DNA of 64,000 nt, from the NCBI GenBank assembly GCA_964242335.1, contig CAXTAY010000007.1, forward strand, positions 47,549 to 111,548, given 5' to 3'. Position 1 is the first letter of the stretch. The number at the start of each line of letters is the position of its first letter. Position numbers and translations under genes: made by a program. Positions 8,993-17,464 of the stretch are shown one piece after another. A model generated the notes under the pieces. The model was not told the DNA's origin. It did no database searches and saw only the letters and a program-made list of their open reading frames with translations. The DNA comes from Lichenicoccus sp964242335. GTDB lineage: Bacteria; Pseudomonadota; Alphaproteobacteria; Acetobacterales; Acetobacteraceae.

Positions 8993-9480
8993 TTGACCGA
9001 GGAGAGACTACCTCCGGCCGAGCTGCCGGCCAAAGTCGGAAACGGTGATGTTGTGCGCTACGTGGCGGAGGCAGTGGTGCAGCTGCTGACGGAGGCTGAC
9101 GTTGACGGCGTCATCGGCAACGCGTGTCGTGAGCGCACGCTGGACCGCGCGACCTCTTGCAACGGCTATCAGGGTCGCTCGCTCGACATGCGTTTGCCCT
9201 CGCTGCAGCCCGGATCCCGAAGCTGCGGCAGGGCCGCTACTTCCCATCGTTCCTGCAGCCGCGGCAGCTCGCGGAAAAGGTTTTCTGATGGCGGTGACCG
9301 CAGGTTGGGCCGCGAAGCGGGTTGACAGGATCAGCGGCGTCTCCACCAGGCGCGTCGGTGACCCCGTGCAGGCGATGGGGCGATCGGGCATCGGCAAGAG
9401 CAACGTCAGCAAGCTGCGCCGCGATTTCGACGAGCGCATGAACGCCTTCCTCGACCGGCCGTTGCCGCCGGCAGAACACC
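8993..9480 (+). mobile_element. IS256-family transposase, frameshifted N-terminal relic
   Basis: From TTG 8993 the reading TEERLPPAELPAKVGNGD, VRYVAEAVVQLLTEADVDG resembles IS256-type transposases. The match continues after frame changes at about 9215 and 9290 (RISGVSTRRVGDPVQAMG, then FDERMNAFLDRPL). At least two frameshifts and loss of everything after about residue 165 make it a dead fragment. Between 9481 and the atzD-like stop at 9755 I see no gene. Confidence 0.72.
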
Positions 9481-9754
9481 ACGAAGGCGATGACGTTGCT
9501 TGGCAGGCTGGTCCGGTTCGGCACGCTCCCCGGTGGGCTCGTCGCAATGCCGCCCGCAGGTCCTGCATCAGAACCGCCGATTGCCGCGCGCCGTGACCTC
9601 AGTCTTCATTCTCACTGAGGTCGGGCTACAGCAATCGCACCTCATCCCGGCTGCTCGATCTCCGTATCCGCTGCTGAAGACGCTGCACCAGTCATCAAAC
9701 CGCCGCCATCGTAGGTTGACGCGAACACTCACTAATCCAGTGCGACGCCTCCGC

Positions 9755-10885
9755 TCAAGCGCGACGCCGAGCGATGATGGCGATCGGACCGCCGCCATCG
9801 GGTCCCTGGTGTTCTGCGCCGCCTGATACGAACAGGTCGGTCTGACCGAGTAGCCCGGCGATCGCACCGCCCACCAGTGCGCGGGCGTGACGGATCGAGC
9901 TGATGTCGCTGTCGTCCAACATGATATGACGCCGGCCCCGGATCATGCCGTTGCGCGACGGCTCCGCCTTGACGAGGACCGCGCAGATCCGGGCGGCATC
10001 GGACGGGTCGACCTGCCGCGAGGTCGGGATTTGCAGGTCCTCCAGCACGGTCTGCACCGCCGTCAGGTCGATTGCGTCGCGCATTACCGCATGTGCAATC
10101 TTCAGGTCGCCACTCCACAGCGCGCTGTTGCCAAGCACCACGATCTCGTTGCACATCAACTCGATTCCGGCCGACGTGCTCGCCCGTCCGGACCATAATG
10201 AAGCGTCAGTTCCGATTGCCAGCTCGCTCAGCGCCTTCAGGTCGATCTCGCCGAGCGCCCCGGCGACACCGAGCGCGGAGGCACCGCGTGAGTAGGCCAT
10301 CGACTTGTAGGTTTCCGCGGTCACCACCGTCTGTCCGCGTCGTGCGGCATCGGAAACCCGCAGGCTCGTCAGGAGCGGGCACTTGACCTGGACGTAATGC
10401 ACATCAGCCGCGTCCTCGATCCGGGCAGATGTCATGGCGCGTCGCACCGCGGCCGCGGTCTCCTCGACCTGTTCGTGCCGTCCGATCTCTTCGGGGAGGA
10501 AATCGCGCGTGAACGCCCTGCCGATCGCGAGGGCGGAGGTGCCCTCGGGGGGCGAAAACGCAAGATCGACCGAAAACACCAGAAAATGCGGCGACAAGCC
10601 GCCCTCGGTGCCGCCCGACATCACCAGGGCGATACGGGAGGACACCGCGTCAACGCTGCATCCCAGCCTCTCCGAGAGCAGGAGCTGCAGCGTGTTCACC
10701 GCATAGGAGCGGGTGAAGTCGTTGACGCCGCCGTTACCCTCTGTCTTGCCGAGGATCGCGACGACTGCTTCAGGTGCAACACCTCCCTCGTCGAACAACC
10801 GCCGGATGGCGGAGACATCGCCGGGATGCTCCATCGTCAGGCGATCGACCCGGCATCGCCGTGGCTCCGACGCGGCAGCCATCAT
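9755..10885 (-). CDS. atzD: Cyanuric acid amidohydrolase / barbiturase family enzyme (AtzD-like)
   Basis: 376-residue member of the AtzD/TrzD/barbiturase family, which opens s-triazine or pyrimidine-trione rings; AtzD converts cyanuric acid to 1-carboxybiuret. The fold has three repeats, each giving a Ser-Lys pair, and all three pairs appear present: K47 (GKTEGNG) with S90 (MSGGTEGG), K168 (VQVKCPLL) with about S238 (STSAGIEL), and K306 (VKAEPS) with S354 (VSGGAEHQGP). The stretches AFTRDFLPEEIGRH, YSRGASALG and DDSDISSIRHARA resemble Pseudomonas AtzD closely. It is divergent from a LysR gene, the atzR-atzD layout, and shares the window with AtzG-, AtzE- and AtzF-like genes. Barbiturase activity cannot be excluded from sequence alone. 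Confidence 0.93.
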   Translation of the reverse strand: MMAAASEPRRCRVDRLTMEHPGDVSAIRRLFDEGGVAPEAVVAILGKTEGNGGVNDFTRSYAVNTLQLLLSERLGCSVDAVSSRIALVMSGGTEGGLSPHFLVFSVDLAFSPPEGTSALAIGRAFTRDFLPEEIGRHEQVEETAAAVRRAMTSARIEDAADVHYVQVKCPLLTSLRVSDAARRGQTVVTAETYKSMAYSRGASALGVAGALGEIDLKALSELAIGTDASLWSGRASTSAGIELMCNEIVVLGNSALWSGDLKIAHAVMRDAIDLTAVQTVLEDLQIPTSRQVDPSDAARICAVLVKAEPSRNGMIRGRRHIMLDDSDISSIRHARALVGGAIAGLLGQTDLFVSGGAEHQGPDGGGPIAIIARRRA

Positions 10886-10945
10886 CGCATGTTCCCTGCT
10901 CAGTTGAAGCCGGTGCGACGGTAGTGCGCTGACTACAAGGGAATA

Positions 10946-10963
10946 GCGCTCAAAAGCGAGCGC
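10946..10963. promoter_or_regulatory. Candidate LysR operator between atzD-like and lysR genes
   Basis: GCGCTC AAAAGC GAGCGC is a perfect 6-6-6 inverted repeat. It sits near the middle of the 146-bp divergent intergenic region, 61 bp from the atzD-like start and 69 bp from the lysR start, where LysR-type recognition sites normally lie. Confidence 0.5.
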
Positions 10964-11031
10964 AGTGGCCCCATTTTTGCTTCAGTCCATCCACTCACGG
11001 AAGCAGTCGGCAGGGACGGAAGGAGGCGGGA

Positions 11032-11955
11032 ATGGATCGGGAGATTTCTGGCCGCATGGGTTTCCAGGCGCGCTCGAGGTCGTTCGCGTATTTCGAGGCC
11101 GTGGCGCAGCACGGCTCGATGCGCAAGGCCGCCTCCACGATGAATGTCGCGTCCTCTGCCCTGAACCGCAAGATCCTCGATCTGGAGGCGGACCTGGGTG
11201 TATTGTTGTTCGAACGGTTGCCGCGCGGCGTGCGGATGACCAGCTCGGGGGAGATGCTGCTCAGCCACGTGCAGCGGACCGCGCGCGATCTGGAAATGAC
11301 CTGCGGGCAGATCGAGGACCTGCGCGGCCTGCGCCGAGGTCATATACGATTGGCGGTGGTCGAGGCGGCGCAGCGCGTGGTCGCCAAGCTGATCGTCGCG
11401 TCGCAGAAGACGCATCCGCGCGTCACCTTCGACTACCGCATCATGGGCAGCCATGAGGTCGTCTCCGCGGTCGTGCGCGAAGAGGTGGATATCGGTTATG
11501 CCTTCAATCCGCGTGCGGACGCTTCCTTCATCGCGGTAGCCGAGCGCGTGAAGTCGCTGCATGCCTTCGTGGCGCGGGACCATCCGCTCAGCGACCGCAA
11601 GCAGTTGCGGCTGAGCGACTGCTCGAGCTTTCCGGTGCTGTTTGGAGACACCAGCCTCGGCGGAAGACATCTGCTCGACGCCGCCGCCGAGGATGCGTCA
11701 CTCTCGCTGCGCCCAGGAGTGACTGCCAATTCGATCGAGGTGCTGAAGGTAATCGCGAGTAAAAGCCAGGGTATCTGCTTCCAACTCAATATCGACGCCG
11801 AGGAAGAGCTGGGGCTGATCGCCATCCCTCTCTCCGACCACCGGCTGCGCGGTCGCCTGGTGATCGGGGTCAAGAAGAAACGCCAGCTGCCGGGCGCTGC
11901 CGCAGTGTTTCTCGAACGCATGAAGGCCGATCTCGAACAGCACGGCGACGGTTGA
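11032..11955 (+). CDS. LysR-family regulator (AtzR-like position)
   Basis: 307 residues with an N-terminal LysR helix-turn-helix (FEAVAQHGSMRKAASTMNVASSALNRKILDLEADLG) and a C-terminal substrate-binding domain. In Pseudomonas, AtzR is a LysR regulator divergent from atzDEF and responds to cyanuric acid and nitrogen limitation; the same gene arrangement here suggests an analogous role, but orthology is not proven. The divergent region contains a LysR-like inverted repeat at 10946-10963. Confidence 0.92.
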   Translation: MDREISGRMGFQARSRSFAYFEAVAQHGSMRKAASTMNVASSALNRKILDLEADLGVLLFERLPRGVRMTSSGEMLLSHVQRTARDLEMTCGQIEDLRGLRRGHIRLAVVEAAQRVVAKLIVASQKTHPRVTFDYRIMGSHEVVSAVVREEVDIGYAFNPRADASFIAVAERVKSLHAFVARDHPLSDRKQLRLSDCSSFPVLFGDTSLGGRHLLDAAAEDASLSLRPGVTANSIEVLKVIASKSQGICFQLNIDAEEELGLIAIPLSDHRLRGRLVIGVKKKRQLPGAAAVFLERMKADLEQHGDG

Positions 11956-12098
11956 GCTAGTCAGTCGGAGCCTGAGTGGTGCAAAAAGACGGACGCTGGC
12001 GGCACAAATCGCTGCTTGCCGAGGCGTGCTGTCAGGGTCTTACGTCCGTGCGAATGGCTCGAAGGCGACGCGGCGTTCTCGTCAGGGAGACAGCATCC

Positions 12099-13115
12099 AT
12101 GCCTCTACTCCCGAGACGCGGCATCGCGTCGCTGGTCATCCTCTCGGCAGCCCTTGCGATGAGCCCACCTGCCGGCGCCGCGACCGACAAGGCGGCGATG
12201 CTGTTTCCCGGCAGCATCAACGACCAGAGCTGGAATGCGTCCGGCTATGCCGGATTGACGAAGATCAAAGCGCTCGGCTTCGACGTCGCATTTTCCGAGA
12301 ACGTCGGCGCTGCCGATCATGTTGACGCCATGCGCGACTACGGCCGACAGGGCTACAGCCTGATCATTGGACATTCCGGCCGATTCCTGACCGCAGCCGA
12401 ACGAGTGGGACGGGAATTTCCCAAGACACAGTTCATCGTCGGTGCGGGCTCACGCGGCTACGGTGCGAACGTCATGTCGATCGACGTCAACAACCGACAT
12501 TTCGGTTGCCTGATCGGTGTGCTCGCAGCCGGCATGAGCCGCTCCGGTCATATCGGCGGCGTCTTCGGACTGGAGGGACTACCGACCACGATCGACGAGG
12601 TCGGGAGTTTCCGGATCTGCGCCAGGATGGCCCGCCCCGGCATCGTGGTGAGCGTGCTCTATATCGCGGACATGGAGAGTGCCGAGGCAGCGAGGGAGGC
12701 AGCCTTCTCACTCATCGCCTCCGGTGCGGACGTGCTGGCCGGGCAGCTCAATGCCGGTCAGGTCGGACTGATCCAGGCCGCCCGGGAGAAGGACGTCTTC
12801 GTGACCGGCCGCTCCTACGACCAGACCGCGATCGCGCCGAAGAACATGCTCACCAGCGTGATCGAGAAATGGCCGGAGATGTATGCCGCGGCTGCCACAG
12901 ACGTGAAATCCGGCAAGTTGTCCGGCGTGTTCAAGACCTACGGCTTCGACACGCCCGCCTCTACCGGTGCGGCACTCGGCTATCTTCCGGCTCAGCCCTA
13001 CAATCCTGTCGTCCCGATCGCGCTGCGGTCCGAACTTGAAGCGTTCCGCGCCAGGCTTGCAGCCGGCACGCTCAGGATCACGCCTACCGCTGGAGATGCG
13101 CATGGCGGTAATTGA
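12099..13115 (+). CDS. BMP-family (Med/BmpA/PnrA-type) substrate-binding protein
   Basis: 338 residues from ATG 12099, which follows GGGAGA and begins a clear signal peptide (RRGIASLVILSAALAMSPPAGA). The body has BMP-family features: AMLFPGSINDQSWNASGYAGL, then GHSGRFLTAAERVGREFP and ADVLAGQLNAGQVGLIQAA. Family members bind purine nucleosides or related nitrogen compounds for CUT2-like importers, which fits a role in taking up a nitrogen heterocycle. It is followed directly by a damaged ATPase gene and two intact permease genes. Confidence 0.9.
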   Translation: MPLLPRRGIASLVILSAALAMSPPAGAATDKAAMLFPGSINDQSWNASGYAGLTKIKALGFDVAFSENVGAADHVDAMRDYGRQGYSLIIGHSGRFLTAAERVGREFPKTQFIVGAGSRGYGANVMSIDVNNRHFGCLIGVLAAGMSRSGHIGGVFGLEGLPTTIDEVGSFRICARMARPGIVVSVLYIADMESAEAAREAAFSLIASGADVLAGQLNAGQVGLIQAAREKDVFVTGRSYDQTAIAPKNMLTSVIEKWPEMYAAAATDVKSGKLSGVFKTYGFDTPASTGAALGYLPAQPYNPVVPIALRSELEAFRARLAAGTLRITPTAGDAHGGN

Positions 13116-13127
13116 GAAAGCGCCTGT

Positions 13128-13726
13128 TTGAGCGCAGCGCCGATATTGTCGGGCATCGAAAAACGCTGCGGTGCTTGCCGGATCCACGGCCGCGACGTCG
13201 CCCGGCCAGGGACCACCGCGCGGAAGGCGGCGGGCCAAGCCTTTATCCCGGCCGATCGTGCGGCCACGCGCCCGGTTCCCGCGCTGTCGATCACCGAGAA
13301 CCTGATGCTTCGTGGCGTCGGCAGACCTCCCTTCTCGCGATGCGGCTGGCTCCGGCGTGGCGCCGCGGTCGCCCATGCCAGCCAAGCGATCCGGGCCTAC
13401 GCGATCCGCGCCTCGTCCCCCTCGATCAGTGCCGGCGGTCGCTCGGGCGGCAACCCGCAGAAGATCGTGCGGGCAGGCGAGATCGGCCGACGGCCCCGCG
13501 TGCTGGTCGCGCTGCAACCGACCTGGGCGCTCGATGCCGGAGCGACCCGGTCCGTCCTCGACCGAATGCTGAGGCTACGCGGCATGCGAGCCGCCATCCT
13601 CTGTATCTCCTCCGACCTCGAGGCGGTGATGGCGCTCGGCGACCGTATCGGCATCGTGCCGCGGGGCAGGCCAGCTTCGAGCGGATCGGCCTGATGATGG
13701 GCGGCGAGACCGTGCCCGCCGGATGA
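13128..13726 (+). pseudogene. ABC ATPase of the BMP-type importer, truncated and frameshifted
   Basis: Only the second nucleotide-binding domain of a NupO/YufO-type ATPase is recognisable: FIPADRAATRPVPALSITEN, a signature changed to RSGGNPQK, a Walker-B region VLVALQPTWALDAG, and an H-loop-like LCISSDLEAVMALG. There is no Walker A in the open frame and the whole first domain is missing. The end of the protein (ERIGLMMGGETVPAG, stop overlapping the permease ATG) is in a different frame, so there is also a frameshift near 13660-13690. This copy cannot be a working ATPase. If the importer is functional it must borrow another ATPase, or the break is an assembly error. Confidence 0.82.
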
Positions 13727-14742
13727 GCATCGTGCCCAACCCGATCGCCCGCGCGCTGCTTGCCCTGCTGCTGGCGATGTCCTGCACGGCTCCGCTGGTG
13801 GCATTGGGCGGTGCCAGCCCGGCGGCGGCGGCCCGTGCATTCACCAGCGGCGCGTTCGGCTCGATCGACCGGATCGCCTTCGGGCTCGACCGTGCGACGC
13901 CCTACATCCTCTGCGGCACCGGCGTGGCCCTGTGCTTTCGCGCCCGCATCATCAATATCGGCGGTGAGGGGCAGATCGCCCTCGGCGGCCTCGGCGCCGC
14001 CTGGGTGGTGCTCGCACATGCGAGCGCGCCACCCGTCGCGGCCGTCCTGCTGGGCCTGTCCGGTGGCATGCTGTTCGGCGCCGTCTGGGCGATCCTGGCA
14101 GCCGTGATCAATGTCACCCGCGGCGTGAACGAGGTCGTGGTGACGCTGCTGATGAACTTCGTCGCGCTGCTGCTGGTCGAGGTGGCGCTGCACGGCCCGG
14201 TCGGCGAGACCGGCGCCGGCTTCCTGCAGTCGCCGCTGCTGCCGGAGGCATCGATCTTCCCGCTGCTGATCGCGGGTTCCGATCTGCATGCCGGGATCCT
14301 GGTCGCGGTTGCGGTGGCCCTCCTGGCGCAGGTGTTCCTGTACCGCACCAGCTGGGGGTTTGGCCTGCGGGTGATCGGAGAAAGCCGGCAGGCAGCGGCC
14401 TACGGGGGCTATTCCGTGGCGCGTACGACGATCGGGCTGATGGCGCTGGCCGGGGCACTGGCAGGCCTGGCCGGCGCGATCGAGGTGCTCGGGGTGCAGT
14501 ACCGGATGATCGACGGCTTCTCGCGCGGCTTCGGCTTCAATGCCATCACCGTCGCCTTGCTGGCGACGCTGGAGCCGTGGGTGGTAATCCCCGCGGGACT
14601 GTTCCTCGCCTTCCTCGAGGCCGGCACCGCGGCGATGCAGCGCCAGACCAACGTGCCTTCCTCGCTGGTGACGGTGACGCAAGGCCTGACCATGCTGTTC
14701 GTGCTCGCCGCGACCGCCCGGCGGATCGGCGAGCGTCGTTGA
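13723..14742 (+). CDS. BMP-type ABC importer permease 1 (NupP/YufP-like)
   Basis: 339-residue BPD_transp_2 permease with about eight to nine hydrophobic segments. Family motifs include FRARIINIGGEGQIALGGLGA and INVTRGVNEVVVTLLMNF, characteristic of the first permease of nucleoside-type importers. Its ATG overlaps the stop of the degraded ATPase by 4 bp and its own stop overlaps the next permease (TTGA). The reading frame is intact, in contrast to the ATPase. Confidence 0.92.
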   Translation: MSIVPNPIARALLALLLAMSCTAPLVALGGASPAAAARAFTSGAFGSIDRIAFGLDRATPYILCGTGVALCFRARIINIGGEGQIALGGLGAAWVVLAHASAPPVAAVLLGLSGGMLFGAVWAILAAVINVTRGVNEVVVTLLMNFVALLLVEVALHGPVGETGAGFLQSPLLPEASIFPLLIAGSDLHAGILVAVAVALLAQVFLYRTSWGFGLRVIGESRQAAAYGGYSVARTTIGLMALAGALAGLAGAIEVLGVQYRMIDGFSRGFGFNAITVALLATLEPWVVIPAGLFLAFLEAGTAAMQRQTNVPSSLVTVTQGLTMLFVLAATARRIGERR

Positions 14743-15668
14743 CCCCCGTCGTCATCGCCTTCCTCGCCTCCACCATCCGCATCGCGACCCCGATGCTCTT
14801 TGCCGCCATCGGGGCCATCGTCACCGAGCAGGCTGGGATCTTCGCCGTCGGCCTCGAGGGGATGATGCTCGCCGGCGCGTTCGCCGCAGCGGTGACGACG
14901 GCAGCCACCGACAGCGCGCTGGCGGGACTGCTCGCGAGCGCCATCGCCGGCGCACTGGTCGGCGGCACCGTGGCGCTGATCGCGCTGCGTTTCGGGGCCG
15001 ACCAGATGGTGACCGGCCTCGCCGTGAATACGCTGGCTGCCGGCGTCACCAGCTTCCTGCTCCGCATCGCCCACCACGGCCATGAACCGGTCATTCGACT
15101 GACGCTGCTGAGCGACTGGCCGATCCCGGGCTTGGCCGCCATCCCGGTGGCCGGGCCGCTGCTGTTCCACCAGCAGCCCCTGACCTATGTCGGGTTCGCG
15201 GCCTTCCTGCCGCTCGCGTGGTTCATGTCCAGGACCCAGACCGGCCTGCGACTCCGCGCGGTGGGCGAAAACCCTGCCGCTGCTTTCGTGACTGGCACCG
15301 ATCCGGGTCGCATCCGCCTCGCCGCGACGGTCGGAGGGGCCGCCGCCGCGGGCCTCGGTGGCGCGGTGCTGGTGCTGCAGCAGGTCGGCACCTTCACCGA
15401 CGCGATGACCGGTGGCCGCGGCTTTCTCGCCCTGGCCGCGGTCATCGTCGGCCGCTGGCAGCCGGCCGCGACCGTCGCGGCGTGCCTGGTGTTCGCCGCC
15501 GCCGAGGCGTTGGAACTTCGCGTCGAGCAGTTCGGACTGACGTTCAGCTCCTACAGTGTCGAGATGCTGCCCTACCTGATCGCGGTGCTGGTGCTCGCGG
15601 CCATCGGGCGCTCCGGCCGCATGCCGGCAGCGCTCGGTCGCCGCTATCACCGCGATACCGCACCCTAG
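14739..15668 (+). CDS. BMP-type ABC importer permease 2 (NupQ/YufQ-like)
   Basis: 309 residues from the TTG at 14739, which overlaps the preceding stop (TTGA); no nearer ATG gives the conserved N-terminus. The segment FAAIGAIVTEQAGIFAVGLEGMM is diagnostic of the second permease of this class, and LRLRAVGENPAAAFVTGTDPGRIR is the cytoplasmic coupling region. The gene is intact and lies 9 bp before the atzG-like start. Confidence 0.92.
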   Translation: MTPVVIAFLASTIRIATPMLFAAIGAIVTEQAGIFAVGLEGMMLAGAFAAAVTTAATDSALAGLLASAIAGALVGGTVALIALRFGADQMVTGLAVNTLAAGVTSFLLRIAHHGHEPVIRLTLLSDWPIPGLAAIPVAGPLLFHQQPLTYVGFAAFLPLAWFMSRTQTGLRLRAVGENPAAAFVTGTDPGRIRLAATVGGAAAAGLGGAVLVLQQVGTFTDAMTGGRGFLALAAVIVGRWQPAATVAACLVFAAAEALELRVEQFGLTFSSYSVEMLPYLIAVLVLAAIGRSGRMPAALGRRYHRDTAP

Positions 15669-15677
15669 GACGCCACG

Positions 15678-15857
15678 ATGCATGCTGACGAAGCGGAAGA
15701 AGGGATCAGGCTGGCGGCGCGCCTCGGGATCAGCGTGCCGGAGCACGATCAAGCGGGCTTCGCCGAAGCCCTCGCGCGGCTGTTCGACCAGGCCGCACTG
15801 GTGCTGTCCCTGCCTCTGCCGCCGGCGGGTGCGTCACCCCAGGGCTTCGAGCCATGA
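15678..15857 (+). CDS. atzG: AtzG-like small subunit of the AtzE amidase (DUF4089 type)
   Basis: A 59-codon gene, ATG 15678 to TGA 15855-15857. The product begins MHADEAEEGIRLAARLGI and ends with the pattern seen in AtzG/DUF4089 proteins: an acidic helix, ARLFDQAALVLSLPLPP, then a short tail ending GFEP. In Pseudomonas sp. ADP AtzG is a small partner that wraps the AtzE amidase to form 1-carboxybiuret hydrolase. Here the stop overlaps the ATG of the AtzE-like gene by 4 bp, which supports stoichiometric production of the two subunits. The identification rests on size, pattern and position; I could not run a profile search. Confidence 0.78.
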   Translation: MHADEAEEGIRLAARLGISVPEHDQAGFAEALARLFDQAALVLSLPLPPAGASPQGFEP

Positions 15858-17248
15858 ACGCGCTGCTGGACGACGACGCGACGAGCATCGCCGAGGCGGT
15901 GCGAAGCGGCCGGGTCAGCGCCGTCGAGATCACGCGAGCGGCGATCGACCGGATCGAGGCACGGGATCCGGAATTGAACTGCTTCACCGCGCTGTTCGCG
16001 GCCGATGCAGCACGCGCCGCGGCGGCGGTCGACCGAACGGTGGCGCACGGCGGCGATCCAGGTCCGCTGGCCGGCGTTCCCTTCGCGGTCAAGAACCTGT
16101 TCGACGTTGCCGGCGTCACCACCATCGCGGGCTCGAAGATCCGCCGTGATCTGCCGCCCGCCTCGCGCGATGCGACGGTGGTGGCCCGGCTGCGCGCTGC
16201 GGGTGCGGTGCTGGTGGGTACCACGAACATGGACGAGTTCGCCTACGGCTTCACGACCGAGAACGAGCATTACGGCCCGACGCGCAACCCGCATGACCGG
16301 ACGCGATCGGCAGGCGGCTCATCGGGCGGTTCGGCCGCCGCCGTTGCCGCAGCACTGGTGCCGGTCGGCCTCGGCACCGACACCAACGGCTCGATCCGTG
16401 TGCCCGCCTCGTTGTGCGGCATCTTCGGCTTGAAGCCGACCCTGGGCCGGCTCTCCCGCAGCGGGGTATTTCCGTTCGTCGACGCGCTCGACCATGTCGG
16501 TCCGTTCGCGCGCACGATGCGCGATCTCACCCGCGTCTACGACGTGCTGCAGGGAGCCGACCCGACCGACCCGGCCTGCACGTCGCGCGCGATCGAGCCG
16601 GTGCTACCCACGCTGCAGCATCCTGCGGCGCGCCTCCGCACCGGATGGCTCGGCGGCTGGTTCGAGGACACCGCCGGCGCGGAGGCACTGGCCGCGACCG
16701 CACAGGTGGCACGAGCGCTCGGCGCGGAGGGCCGGATATGTCTCGAAGGGGTCGCCGAGGCACGGGCCGCAGCCTTCTGCCTCACCGCGGCAAGCGGCGC
16801 GTCGTTGCATCTGGACGATCTGCGTACGCGGCCGCAAGATTTCGATGTCGCGACGCGCGCCCGTCTGTTGGCTGGAGCGCTGCTGCCGGCGTCGGTGCTG
16901 CACCGCGTCGCGCTGCTGCGGCTGTGGTTCCGCGACCGGCTGGCCGAACTGTTCCGCAGCTATGACCTCCTGGTCGCGCCGGCAACCCCGTGCGTCGCAC
17001 CGTCGCTCGGCCAGATCACGCTGCAACTCGGAGAACGCGCGGTGCCGCTGCGTCCCAACCTCGGGATCTACACCCAGCCGATCAGCTTCATCGGCCTGCC
17101 GGTCGTGACGGTTCCTGTGGTGCTCGCCGGCACACTGCCGATCGGGGTGCAGATCATCGCCGCTCCTTGGCGTGAGGCGGTGGCGCTGCGTGCGGCGGCT
17201 CAGCTAGAGCGTCGCGGAGCGGTGGCATGGCAGCCGGCAACGCGATGA
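15854..17248 (+). CDS. atzE: AtzE-like amidase (1-carboxybiuret hydrolase subunit)
   Basis: 464-residue amidase-signature enzyme with the Ser-cisSer-Lys triad in the expected spacing: K80 (GVPFAVKN), S156 (GGSSGGS) and nucleophile S180 (TDTNGSIRVPAS). The NGSIRVPASLCGIFGLKPT, LGRLSRSGVFPFVDALDHVGP and DVLQGADPTDPAC stretches are those of the AtzE subgroup rather than of GatA. AtzE with AtzG deaminates 1-carboxybiuret to 1,3-dicarboxyurea after cyanuric acid ring opening. It overlaps the atzG-like gene and follows the BMP-type permeases, so it is probably co-transcribed with them. Activity on a different carboxyureide is possible. Confidence 0.88.
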   Translation: MNALLDDDATSIAEAVRSGRVSAVEITRAAIDRIEARDPELNCFTALFAADAARAAAAVDRTVAHGGDPGPLAGVPFAVKNLFDVAGVTTIAGSKIRRDLPPASRDATVVARLRAAGAVLVGTTNMDEFAYGFTTENEHYGPTRNPHDRTRSAGGSSGGSAAAVAAALVPVGLGTDTNGSIRVPASLCGIFGLKPTLGRLSRSGVFPFVDALDHVGPFARTMRDLTRVYDVLQGADPTDPACTSRAIEPVLPTLQHPAARLRTGWLGGWFEDTAGAEALAATAQVARALGAEGRICLEGVAEARAAAFCLTAASGASLHLDDLRTRPQDFDVATRARLLAGALLPASVLHRVALLRLWFRDRLAELFRSYDLLVAPATPCVAPSLGQITLQLGERAVPLRPNLGIYTQPISFIGLPVVTVPVVLAGTLPIGVQIIAAPWREAVALRAAAQLERRGAVAWQPATR

Positions 17249-17464
17249 CCGGGAGCACCGACCGTCATCGCCGGCGCGGCCTACACCGCGGACCAGCCGC
17301 GGCTGCTCGTCGCCACCTGGCCGAGCAGCCCGTTCCGCTTTCCACGCCCCCTCGGGCTGCGTCTCCAGAGGCATGGCGTTGTCGAGCGGACTGAGCGATA
17401 TCGCGCCCCACCCCGTCAACCGCGCCCCGCTTCGGCTGGCGCAAATCCATACGAGGAACATCCT

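Noticed and set aside
17249..17464. A possible atzH gene between the atzE- and FrhB-like genes
   Set aside because: The 216-bp spacer has no open frame with AtzH-like (NTF2-fold) features and no good start; it is too short for a normal AtzH.
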